From NCBI GenBank assembly GCA_029250825.1, contig JAQXEN010000044.1, positions 143,495-207,494 on the forward strand: a DNA stretch of 64,000 nucleotides, given 5' to 3'. The notes under the pieces were generated by a model. The model saw only the letters and a program-made list of their open reading frames with translations, did no database searches and was not told the origin of the DNA. The first letter of the stretch is position 1. Each line of letters opens with the position of its first letter. Shown piece by piece: positions 33,679-42,092 of this stretch. Source of the stretch: Porticoccaceae bacterium (lineage in GTDB: Bacteria; Pseudomonadota; Gammaproteobacteria; Pseudomonadales; Porticoccaceae). The position numbers were made by a program, and so were the translations under genes.

Positions 33679-33955
33679 TGGATCCCTCGGGAAAAGGTTG
33701 GTTGTCAGATTGGGAGGAGTCTGCCCGAAAACAAAAGTACTGTCCACGAATACTTTAAAAAATACTGTTTTCGCCGAAATTACCAGAATTTGACGACCAT
33801 ACTGTGCATGATCTCTGTTTTTATTGAAGGCGCTTTTGTCGAAACGGCGAAGATAGGCGGTTTTAGTGCCATTTTATCGCTCAAAAACCCTAAAATTCAC
33901 CAAAATCATCTAAATTCTGTAAATTTCAGGGTATTTGTCGATAAAAGTCGTGAAA
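33679..33955. other. Intergenic region upstream of aroQ
   Basis: 277 bp between dsbD (ends 33956) and aroQ, both minus strand. It must carry the aroQ-accBC promoter but I see no clear -35/-10 pair. AT-rich arms CCCTAAAATT and AATTTCAGGG near 33888-33931 could form a long-loop hairpin downstream of dsbD. No gene is supported here. Confidence 0.4.
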
Positions 33956-35689
33956 TCAAATTGCGGCTTTCTTTAGCGCCTCAATCACCATCGATTCGGT
34001 GAGAATCTGCGGCAGAATTTCTGCCTCACCCTGACCTCGAGGATAGAGCAGATACAGTGGCACACCGCTGCGATTGTAGCGCTCAAGTAGCGCGGTGATC
34101 TGTGGGTCGCTGTTGGTCCAGTCGCCCTTGACGTAGTTGATGCCTTGGTCGCGCATCAACTGCTTAACCTTGTCGGAACTCAGGGCAATGCGCTCATTAA
34201 CTAGGCAGGTAATGCACCAGTCAGCGGTGAGATTGATAAACACCGGCTGATTATCCCCGCGCAGATCCTCCAGTAGTTGCGGTGAGTAAGTGAGAAAGTC
34301 TGGTTCGGCTTCCGCTTCAGAGATAGCCAGTACAGGCACAGCCAGAGCCGCGGCAAATGTTGCAGTGGCGAGAATTCGGGTGATTGCCTTGCTGTTTAGT
34401 TTCCACAGCCATAGACCCATAACCAGCAGAACCAGGCCGATAACCACTGCCGCGGCAACATCGATTGATGTCTGACGACCGGCAACCCAGAGCAGCCACA
34501 CCGCAGTCATATAGATGGGGAAGGCGAGAAATTGTTTAAACAGATCCATCCAGGGGCCGGGTTTTGGCAGTCGCTTGGTGAGTCCTGGAATCCAAGCCAG
34601 CAGAATAAACGGCAGTGCCATACCGAGACCGAGAAAGGCAAATACTAATACTGCGATAGTGGCTGACTGGCTCAGGGCAAAACCTAGAGCCGGGCCCATA
34701 AAGGGAGCGGTGCAGGGGCTGGCAACCGTAGTGGCGAGCACGCCGGTCATAAAGGAAGAGCGCAGACCCTCTTCACTCTGACTGTTCTGGCCCATCGACA
34801 TAAGACTGCTGCCGATCTCGAGAAAGCCCGATAGTCCAAGACCCATAACAAAGAACAGATAGATTAAAAAGATTACAAATAGCGGCGACTGCAGTTGGAA
34901 GCCCCAGCCAATACTCTCACCGGCCGCGCGCAATGACAGCATGGCAACGGCGATCACCACAAAGCTCGATACAACGCCGGCAGTGTAGACCAGTCCGTGA
35001 ATATGTCTGCTGCGATCGGTCTTGTGGTTCATGGTGAAACTCAACACCTTGATCGACAGTATTGGAAACACACAGGGCATCAGATTGAGAATCATGCCAC
35101 CTGCTAGGGCAAAAAGTAGCACCAGTGCCAGTGGCAGAGATGTTGAGTCCCCGGGATTGCTTGGGGCCTCGGCAGTGTTAGGTGGCTGGGTGCTGATTTC
35201 AACAATGCCGCTGGCCAGATCTATATCCAGCCACTGTTTATAGGGCGGATAGCAGAGGCCGGCATCGGCACAGCCCTGGGATTCAATCTGCAGGCTCAGG
35301 CGATCTGCTGTACTGGTAAAAGGCAGCTCGACACTGGTCTGCTGATAGTAGACCTCCACTTCTTTTTCAAAATAGTCATCCCACTTCACTAGGCCGCTGG
35401 CAAATGTTGGTGCAGCTAAAACCGCGCTGGTATCCACAGATCCAAACTTGAAGCGGTCACGGTATAAGTAGTAGCCGTCACGAATAGTCCAGTTGAGCAA
35501 AAGGCGCTGGTCTTCAGCCACAACCTCAAGGCTGTAAGCCTGTTCAACCGGAACAAACTCCGGGCTGGCAATCTCATTTGCCCAACTGCTGTCGCTGGGT
35601 TTAGTGAGAAAGTCACTCTCTGCTGTGGCCGTAATCCAGGCAAACATCAGAGTCAGACTCAGGAGGAGGTTGTGCTTTGTAATTTTCAT
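33956..35689 (-). CDS. dsbD: Thiol:disulfide interchange protein DsbD
   Basis: Inner-membrane reductant conveyor from cytoplasmic thioredoxin to periplasmic DsbC, DsbG and cytochrome-maturation partners. 577 residues: signal peptide (1-23), periplasmic alpha domain with CADAGLCYPPY (Cys pair, about 139-145), eight-helix beta domain with Cys in LNLMPCVFPILSIKVLSF and TVASPCTAPFMGPALGFAL, and a C-terminal thioredoxin-like gamma domain with CxxC in NLTADWCITCLVNE. All three Cys pairs are present. Divergent from the PCuAC copper chaperone gene. Confidence 0.95.
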   Translation of the reverse strand: MKITKHNLLLSLTLMFAWITATAESDFLTKPSDSSWANEIASPEFVPVEQAYSLEVVAEDQRLLLNWTIRDGYYLYRDRFKFGSVDTSAVLAAPTFASGLVKWDDYFEKEVEVYYQQTSVELPFTSTADRLSLQIESQGCADAGLCYPPYKQWLDIDLASGIVEISTQPPNTAEAPSNPGDSTSLPLALVLLFALAGGMILNLMPCVFPILSIKVLSFTMNHKTDRSRHIHGLVYTAGVVSSFVVIAVAMLSLRAAGESIGWGFQLQSPLFVIFLIYLFFVMGLGLSGFLEIGSSLMSMGQNSQSEEGLRSSFMTGVLATTVASPCTAPFMGPALGFALSQSATIAVLVFAFLGLGMALPFILLAWIPGLTKRLPKPGPWMDLFKQFLAFPIYMTAVWLLWVAGRQTSIDVAAAVVIGLVLLVMGLWLWKLNSKAITRILATATFAAALAVPVLAISEAEAEPDFLTYSPQLLEDLRGDNQPVFINLTADWCITCLVNERIALSSDKVKQLMRDQGINYVKGDWTNSDPQITALLERYNRSGVPLYLLYPRGQGEAEILPQILTESMVIEALKKAAI

Positions 35690-35848
35690 AGCCTTTCCGC
35701 TAAGTTATTCATGACGGTAATATTGAATAGCGCTAGTATAATGCAGGGTAACAGTTCGCAGCGCGTTAAGCTGAGTACAATTCTTTACCGCTGGCGATTC
35801 AAGTCAGATCAATCATCGCGGTTTGCGATCAACATTCTTATGCCATGC

Positions 35849-35854
35849 TATAGT
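35849..35854 (+). promoter_or_regulatory. Extended -10 element upstream of the copper chaperone gene
   Basis: TGCTATAGT, an extended -10 (TGn then TATAGT), lies 16 bp before the ATG at 35871. No good -35 at standard spacing was seen, as is common with extended -10 promoters. The resulting leader would be very short. Confidence 0.3.
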
Positions 35855-35870
35855 TTCATTAAGGACTTCT

Positions 35871-36446
35871 ATGAAAACTCGATTAATTTACGCTGTTATT
35901 TTTTGTCTCGCCATGCCCTTTGCATGGGCGACAAGCGCTGCTGACTTCTCCGTTGAGGATGCTTATATTCGTACTATGCCTCCAGGGCGAACGGCAACCG
36001 CAGGCTATTTATACCTGACCAATAACAGTGATAGAGACTGCTCCATTATTGGCGGCAGCGCAGCGATTGCAGGCACCTTAGAAATTCACCAGCAACTCAA
36101 TAGTGACGGCATGATGAAAATGCGTCCGGTGGCTGCAGTGACAGTAACCGCGGGAGAGACCCTGCTGTTTAGACCTGGTGGTTATCACCTGATGCTGATC
36201 GATGTGCAAACTGATCTGGTAGCGGGTGAAATACACCCTGTCAGCCTGACAACCGAGGACTGTGGCAGTATCGAAATGGACGTTAAGGTACGCAGCCTGT
36301 TTCAGAAGTCTGCTCCTGCAGTTAAGGCCCATGATCACTCCAAACATAATCATTCCATGCCAGATCAGTCTATGCCAGATCACTCCATGCATGATCATTC
36401 CGGCCACAGTATGCAAAAGATGAAAACCCACGGAATGGATAAATGA
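35871..36446 (+). CDS. Periplasmic copper chaperone PCuAC (DUF461) with Met/His tail
   Basis: 191 residues from the ATG at 35871, preceded by AAGGA. Signal peptide about 1-22 (LIYAVIFCLAMPFAWA). The PCuAC fold carries the Cu(I) ligands H and M in LEIHQQLNSDGMMKMRPV and H, M in PGGYHLMLID. The C-terminus has about 38 residues of His and Met repeats (HSMPDQSMPDHSMHDHSG and more), a likely second copper site. Relatives deliver copper to the CuA or CuB site of cytochrome oxidase. It overlaps the next gene by 4 bp. Confidence 0.88.
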   Translation: MKTRLIYAVIFCLAMPFAWATSAADFSVEDAYIRTMPPGRTATAGYLYLTNNSDRDCSIIGGSAAIAGTLEIHQQLNSDGMMKMRPVAAVTVTAGETLLFRPGGYHLMLIDVQTDLVAGEIHPVSLTTEDCGSIEMDVKVRSLFQKSAPAVKAHDHSKHNHSMPDQSMPDHSMHDHSGHSMQKMKTHGMDK

Positions 36447-37513
36447 GATTTTGGCGTCGAATTAAAACTGTTGGCCAGAGACCTTTTCTCGATGCTGCCG
36501 AGCAAATAGCTGATGGCTATTCGGGTAGCCAGCGCCCCAGCTATTTGCGCTATGCCCTGATCGCTTTACTCGCTGTCACTCTATTAATTCTCGGTCTGGC
36601 CTGGTACTGGAGCGATGAGCCGGAGCTATTTGATGTGCATGGAGAAACGGAGAAAGCGCTGGCGGGTAAATCTCTGGTGGTGGGTGCCACCACCACCGCC
36701 ACATTGATCCACACCATTGAAGTGTTACTGCACAAGCCTGGTGGTTATCTGAGTAATGACATGATGCCTCCCGGCGTTTGGCTGGACAATATTCCCAGCT
36801 GGGAGTTTGGGGTGTTGGTACAGATTCGCGATCTCAGCAAGGCCAATCGAGAAGCCTTTAGCCGCTCGCAATCTCAGTCAACTGAAGACCCTGATCTGGC
36901 CGTTGCCGAGCCGCGACTGCATATTGATCACCGCAGCTGGGCGGTGCCCTGGCCTGAATCGGAATATGCCGATGGACAACAATACTTCCGCAGCTACCTC
37001 GAACGCCTAGCTGACAGTCAGGCCCCTAACGCACAGTTTTTTGCTCGGGCAGATAACCTGCGTTACTGGTTGGCCACCGTGGAAACCCGGCTTGGCAGCC
37101 TGTCTCAGAGACTTTCCGCCAGTGTTGGTCAGCGGCGCATTAATACCGATCTGTCCGGGGATGCCGGCGGTCGCCAATCGACACAGAATGCCAATGAGAT
37201 CGATGTCAAAACCAGCTGGTTTGAAATTGATAATGTGTTTTATGAAGCCCGCGGCACCACCTGGGCGCTGCTGCACTTTTTAAAGGCAGTTGAAGTGGAC
37301 TTTGCCGATGTGCTCAAGCGCAAAAATGCAGTTGCCAGTTTGCAGCAGATTATCCGTGAGTTGGAAATGAGCCAGCAGCCGGTCAATGCGCCAGTGATTG
37401 TTAATGGCGAAGGCTTTGGCCTGTTGGCCAATCACTCCTTAGTGATGGCCTCTTATATCAGCCGAGCCAATGCGGCGATGATTGATCTCCGAGAGTTGCT
37501 CTCTCAGGGATAA
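36443..37513 (+). CDS. DUF2333 family membrane-anchored protein
   Basis: 356 residues. One N-terminal membrane segment (about 35-52, YALIALLAVTLLILGLAWYW) follows a basic cytoplasmic stretch; the rest is extracytoplasmic. The DUF2333 family has no known function. Typical segments are LLHKPGGYLSNDMMPPGVWL, LDNIPSWEFGVLVQIRDL and YEARGTTWALLHFLKAVEVD. It overlaps the copper chaperone gene by 4 bp, so the two are probably translated together. Confidence 0.82.
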   Translation: MRFWRRIKTVGQRPFLDAAEQIADGYSGSQRPSYLRYALIALLAVTLLILGLAWYWSDEPELFDVHGETEKALAGKSLVVGATTTATLIHTIEVLLHKPGGYLSNDMMPPGVWLDNIPSWEFGVLVQIRDLSKANREAFSRSQSQSTEDPDLAVAEPRLHIDHRSWAVPWPESEYADGQQYFRSYLERLADSQAPNAQFFARADNLRYWLATVETRLGSLSQRLSASVGQRRINTDLSGDAGGRQSTQNANEIDVKTSWFEIDNVFYEARGTTWALLHFLKAVEVDFADVLKRKNAVASLQQIIRELEMSQQPVNAPVIVNGEGFGLLANHSLVMASYISRANAAMIDLRELLSQG

Positions 37514-37596
37514 TTAGCCCACAAATGTCACGACTTATAGTTAGTTGTAGATAAGATGCAGATGATTAAAGATTAGAAGATATAAAAAGTTACAAG

Positions 37597-37643
37597 GTTT
37601 AAAGGGTAGAAGGTATAAAAGGATAGAAAGGGTATAAAAGGAT
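37597..37643. repeat. Purine-rich direct repeats before the GGDEF-EAL gene
   Basis: The 128-bp gap after the DUF2333 gene becomes A/G-rich. GGTATAAAAGGAT occurs at 37612-37624 and again at 37631-37643, a 19-bp period, the second copy running into the ATG at 37642. Repeat number would change the distance between promoter and ribosome binding site. Confidence 0.5.
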
Positions 37644-40236
37644 GAATGATATCTTCCACATAGAAGGAGTTAGTGGAGCGGGGTCCGAGTTGAGTCGGGC
37701 CCTGATTGCGGCGCGCCTGCAAGGGGGCGTAATGGTTGTGGACCGCAATCTAAGGGTGGTGATGATCGATCGCAAAGCCGCCGACTTCTGTCAGGTCTCA
37801 CCGGGCCAGTCTCAGGGCAAACGATTCTACGCGTTATTTCCAGCACTATTGGGTAGTGGTTTCTCTGCCGAATTACACCAAATCATCAGTGCCAATGGCA
37901 CCAGTCAGTTTACAAGGCCGGCTGACAATAGTCTGTTAGACCAATTCAGCGGAGCTTTTTCCCGGGACAGCTCGACTCTGTTGGGGGTGTCTATGACGGC
38001 TTATGATGATGGTTCCAATAACTATGGTCTGATCCGATTTAATCTTCAGGCGGCGATTGCAAGAAGCCCCGATAAAATATCGCTATCTGAGGCTGAGGGT
38101 GCTCATAAGATGGCTCTGGGTACTGTTCTCGATAACACTTTTGATAGCACTCTGGAGAGCGAGCAGGACCATAGCTCAAAAAAGCTAATAGCCGCTGGCG
38201 CCGAGCAATCGGACAGCTTTTTTGTCGATAAGCAGGCCGCCTATATCACCAGCGATCAATTTGGTTTTATCTCTCAGGTGAGTGCCGCCGCAGAGAGCCT
38301 GTTTGGCTACAGCAATGAACTGTTGCTCGGCAGCTCGGTGCGCACATTGTTTCCCGGACTCGATGAGGTGCAGGGCTTAGATCTTGAAGAAAATATTAAT
38401 AGCCTGATCACCCGGCATAGTCAGGGCTATATGCTTGCCGCCACCTCACAGGGTGAAAGCCGTTACCTAGATATCAAATTATTTCATTCTGCCAGCGCCT
38501 CAGATCAGCTGATTATCCTCTGTCGTGACTGTACCCAAGTAAGCCAACAGGCCGACCAGCTGATTAATCGCGGCCAGCTCTATGACCTTACATCACAGCA
38601 TATTGCCGATGCTGTGGCGCTGGTGGATGCGGAAGGTTTTGTCTTGGAGATGAACCCGATTGCCGAGCAGTTATTGGGTTTTACTCTAGACAAATCGAAG
38701 CCTATGCAGATGCATGTGGCCATGCCCCTGGCCAATGAAGAGACTGGTATTGCCGAAACACCGATTCAGGATGCACTGAATAAGGCGATCAATGTTGAAC
38801 CCAATCAATCACTGTTATTAAAAGTCCGAGGCGCAGCGCCTGTTAGCGTTTCGGTGTCGGTATTTCCATTGCGCGACGCGATGGGGCGTATCACCCAATG
38901 TCTGGTGATCTTCCGGCCTCTCAGTGAGGCACGACGTGTTTCAAGTCGCTTGCAGTGGCAGTCCATGCATGACTCTCTAACTGGGTTGCCCAATCGCTCC
39001 TCGCTGTCAAAACGTATCCAGAAAGCCATTGAGATTGCTCGCCATGAGGGCGCTATACACGCGTTGCTCTATATTGATCTGTATAATTTTTCGGTTATCA
39101 ATGACACCAGTGGCCATACCGCCGGGGATGAATTGCTCAAACAATTTGCCCAGCTGCTGATTGGACTAGCTGGTCCCAGTGATATCACCGCGCGCATTGG
39201 CAATGATGAATTTGCCCTGCTAATTCATAGAGTAAATTATGACAAGGCGATGATGCTGGCCGAGCGTATTCTGGCGGAGGTCAAAGAGCTCAGAGTTCCC
39301 TGGGAGGGCGAGGTGCTGAAAATTGGTGCCAGTATCGGCGCCATACTGATCGATGACACAGCGCTTTCCGATATAGATCTGATGATCTCAGCGGGGTCGT
39401 CCTGCGCCACGGCTCGGGATAAAGGTCGCAACAAAATTCACTTCCAGTCCTTTAATGAAGAGGTGGCTCGCCGCCGCAGTCTCGCCACCAGCATGCCGAA
39501 AATTGTCTCGGCCTTGGACGAAGATCGCTTTACGCTGTTTGCCCAGCCAATTGTGCCCCTAACCGGCAGTGCGGCAACCGCAAAATATTATGAGGTGCTG
39601 GTGCGAATGCGCGAAAGTGACGGCACCATTTTACCGCCTTCAGAATTTATTCCCGGAGCCGAACATTATTCGCTGATAGACGATCTGGATAAATGGGTGT
39701 TTAGCAACTCCCTAAAATTTCTGCAGCGACTGCAATCCAAAGGCGCGGCTCTGCCACTGTTATCTGTGAACCTCTCCGGCAGCACCGTGGGTGACGAGAA
39801 TGCCATTGACTATATTCTCAGAGGGTTTAGTGACTCGGGAATATCGCCAAAATATATTCAGTTTGAAATTACCGAGACCGCAGCGGTAAAGCATCTGCAT
39901 GAGGCGAAGCGATTGATTTCCACTTTGCGCTCGGTGGGTGTATCCATTGCTCTGGATGATTTTGGCAGTGGGCTGTCGTCATTTGCCTATTTAAAAGAGC
40001 TGCCCATCGACTGCTTAAAGATTGATTCGAGTTTTATTCGGACGATGGAAAATAGCGATGTGGATTATTCGGTAGTCAGCACCATTAACCACCTCGGCCA
40101 TATTATGGGTGTCACCACTGTGGCCGAAGGGGTGGAAAATGAAAACCAAATGCGCCTGTTAAAGAAAATTGGCGTCGATTATTTGCAGGGCTTTCTGTTC
40201 CAACATCCCCAGCCGCTGGATCAAATCGGCGGTTGA
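37642..40236 (+). CDS. PAS-GGDEF-EAL cyclic-di-GMP protein, probable phosphodiesterase
   Basis: 864 residues, no membrane segment. PAS-like sensor regions lie at about 25-130, 195-300 and 310-420. The GGDEF domain (about 450-600) starts DSLTGLPNRSSL; its active-site loop reads RIGNDEF instead of RGGDEF, so cyclase activity is doubtful. The EAL domain (about 615-860) has YEVLVRMR (EVL for EAL), LSVNLSG, FEITETAAV, ALDDFGSGLSSFAYLKELPI, LKIDSSFI, VAEGVEN and YLQGFLFQHPQP, consistent with an active c-di-GMP hydrolase. In this setting it could tie c-di-GMP to motility or biofilm, but nothing in the neighbourhood proves it. Confidence 0.87.
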   Translation: MNDIFHIEGVSGAGSELSRALIAARLQGGVMVVDRNLRVVMIDRKAADFCQVSPGQSQGKRFYALFPALLGSGFSAELHQIISANGTSQFTRPADNSLLDQFSGAFSRDSSTLLGVSMTAYDDGSNNYGLIRFNLQAAIARSPDKISLSEAEGAHKMALGTVLDNTFDSTLESEQDHSSKKLIAAGAEQSDSFFVDKQAAYITSDQFGFISQVSAAAESLFGYSNELLLGSSVRTLFPGLDEVQGLDLEENINSLITRHSQGYMLAATSQGESRYLDIKLFHSASASDQLIILCRDCTQVSQQADQLINRGQLYDLTSQHIADAVALVDAEGFVLEMNPIAEQLLGFTLDKSKPMQMHVAMPLANEETGIAETPIQDALNKAINVEPNQSLLLKVRGAAPVSVSVSVFPLRDAMGRITQCLVIFRPLSEARRVSSRLQWQSMHDSLTGLPNRSSLSKRIQKAIEIARHEGAIHALLYIDLYNFSVINDTSGHTAGDELLKQFAQLLIGLAGPSDITARIGNDEFALLIHRVNYDKAMMLAERILAEVKELRVPWEGEVLKIGASIGAILIDDTALSDIDLMISAGSSCATARDKGRNKIHFQSFNEEVARRRSLATSMPKIVSALDEDRFTLFAQPIVPLTGSAATAKYYEVLVRMRESDGTILPPSEFIPGAEHYSLIDDLDKWVFSNSLKFLQRLQSKGAALPLLSVNLSGSTVGDENAIDYILRGFSDSGISPKYIQFEITETAAVKHLHEAKRLISTLRSVGVSIALDDFGSGLSSFAYLKELPIDCLKIDSSFIRTMENSDVDYSVVSTINHLGHIMGVTTVAEGVENENQMRLLKKIGVDYLQGFLFQHPQPLDQIGG

Positions 40237-40253
40237 CTCTAAGGCCAGAGAGC

Positions 40254-41249
40254 TTACTTTAAACCCTCTTTGAGACCATCGTACTCAGCGCTGTGCAAGC
40301 GCGGACCGTACTGGCCGACAACCGCGCTGGCGGCACGGTTAGCAAAAACGGCCGCGGATAGGCAGGAATAGCCCTGAGTGATACCGTAGAGATAGGCTCC
40401 GGCAAACATATCGCCGGCACCATTAGTATCAACCGCAGTAATAGGTTGAGCCGCTGCGCGCAGATACTCATTGCCATCAAATACCACCGCGCCTTCACCG
40501 CCAAGGGTCACCGCAAACTCTGCGGCGCTATCCTGTAGCTGTTCCAATGCCTGATCCAAATTATCGGTCTGACACCAGCTTAGAGCTTCCTGTTCATTGC
40601 AGAACAGCAGGTCGACGCTATCTCCAACAATGCTTTTTAGGCCATCGCGAAAATATTCAACAATGCCTGGGTCAGATAAGCTCAGGGCAATCTTAGTCCC
40701 CGCCTGGCGAGCAATTTGGCAAGCCTCTAGAACCGCATTCAATGAACTCTCGCCGGTAACCAGATAGCCTTCAATATAAAGGTATTCTGAATTCTCAATA
40801 GCTTCTGGGTCGACATCCCCAGAGGCCAGGTCGGAACTGATTCCAAGAAAGGTATTCATGGTGCGGTCGGCATCATCGGTAATCATTACCAGGCATTTTC
40901 CGGTAATACCCTCTGCAATCTGAGCTTCCACATTGTGGTCGACGCCATTGTCGGCCAGGTCCTGCATATAGAACCGACCATTATCATCGTCAGCCACCTT
41001 GCAAGATAAGAAGCCCTTGCCACCAAATTGGCTGAGAGAGATAACCGTGTTTGCAGCAGAACCGCCACAGGCGCGCTTTGACATCACCATGTGATCACTG
41101 AGATTGTTTTGCAAGAAATGCTGACGCTCTTCATCCACTAATGTCATCAGACCTTTTTCAATTCCCAGGTCACTGAGATTTTTTTCACTGACTTCGATTT
41201 CAGTATCGACCAGGGCATTGCCGAGACCGCAAACATGATATTTTTTCAT
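40254..41249 (-). CDS. PfkB-family carbohydrate/adenosine kinase
   Basis: 331 residues of the ribokinase fold. MKKYHVCGLGNALVDTEIEV opens the domain, the substrate region has KRACGGSAANTVISLSQFGG, and the PfkB signature DTNGAGDMFAGAYLYG carries the catalytic Asp and anion hole. It resembles bacterial adenosine or inosine kinase-like proteins in marine gammaproteobacteria; the substrate cannot be fixed from sequence. It is just downstream of rpiA (18 bp), fitting ribose or nucleoside salvage. Confidence 0.85.
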   Translation of the reverse strand: MKKYHVCGLGNALVDTEIEVSEKNLSDLGIEKGLMTLVDEERQHFLQNNLSDHMVMSKRACGGSAANTVISLSQFGGKGFLSCKVADDDNGRFYMQDLADNGVDHNVEAQIAEGITGKCLVMITDDADRTMNTFLGISSDLASGDVDPEAIENSEYLYIEGYLVTGESSLNAVLEACQIARQAGTKIALSLSDPGIVEYFRDGLKSIVGDSVDLLFCNEQEALSWCQTDNLDQALEQLQDSAAEFAVTLGGEGAVVFDGNEYLRAAAQPITAVDTNGAGDMFAGAYLYGITQGYSCLSAAVFANRAASAVVGQYGPRLHSAEYDGLKEGLK

Positions 41250-41267
41250 TGTTATAAACGCCGCTGC

Positions 41268-41948
41268 TTAAGCTTTTGGGTAGTGGGTGACAATGCCCTG
41301 CTGAGTTGCCAGAAATAATACGTCAGCCGCTTTTAGAGCAAAGAAGCCATTGGTCACTACGCCGGTAATCTGATTAATCTTCTCTTCCAGATCCCGGGCA
41401 GACGCCACCGGGTATAGATGGTGGACATCAAGAATTTGATTGCCATTGTCGGTGATAATATTTTCTCGCCATACTGGATCGCCACCCAGTTTAACCAGTT
41501 CCCGGGCCACATAGCTGCGCGCCATAGGGATCACTTCTACCGGCAGGGGGAACTGACCCAAGTAATCGACCCACTTGCTCTCATCGGCAATACAGACAAA
41601 TTCATTGGCCACTGCCGTGACAATTTTTTCTCGGGTGAGTGCTGCGCCGCCGCCCTTGATTAGTTCCAAATGAGGGTTGGCCTCATCGGCCCCGTCTATA
41701 TAGATGGCAATCTCTGGTGCCGCATTGAGCTCGATAACCTCAATACCATGGCCACGCAATCGCTCGGCGGATGCCTCAGAACTTGCCACTGCCGCTTGAA
41801 AGCTATTCTTGTGCTCGGCGAGCAAATCGATAAAGCAGTTGGCGGTCGAGCCGGTGCCAATACCAACAATACTCTCGGGGTTGATCTTGCCTAATGTGTA
41901 CTCGACTGCAGCGGCCGCTACCGCGAGTTTTAATTGATTCTGATCCAC
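41268..41948 (-). CDS. rpiA: Ribose-5-phosphate isomerase A
   Basis: Interconverts ribose-5-phosphate and ribulose-5-phosphate. 226 residues from the GTG at 41948, which follows GAGG by 6 nt; homologues begin the same way ([16 protein letters not shown]). Motifs: [51 protein letters not shown] and [20 protein letters not shown], with catalytic Asp and Glu. The ilvA gene is divergent, the usual rpiA-ilvA pairing. Confidence 0.96.
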   Translation of the reverse strand: MDQNQLKLAVAAAAVEYTLGKINPESIVGIGTGSTANCFIDLLAEHKNSFQAAVASSEASAERLRGHGIEVIELNAAPEIAIYIDGADEANPHLELIKGGGAALTREKIVTAVANEFVCIADESKWVDYLGQFPLPVEVIPMARSYVARELVKLGGDPVWRENIITDNGNQILDVHHLYPVASARDLEEKINQITGVVTNGFFALKAADVLFLATQQGIVTHYPKA

Positions 41949-42092
41949 CTTTAACCTCAACCGTTGTTTGTTTTTGTAAGGGCGCAATTATACGGTGATA
42001 AGCGCAATAAAACAGATTCATTGCTTTCAGACTGGCGTAAATCCGTTTATCAACTTACCATTGATTCTTCAGACTCAAATTATGGAAACTCC

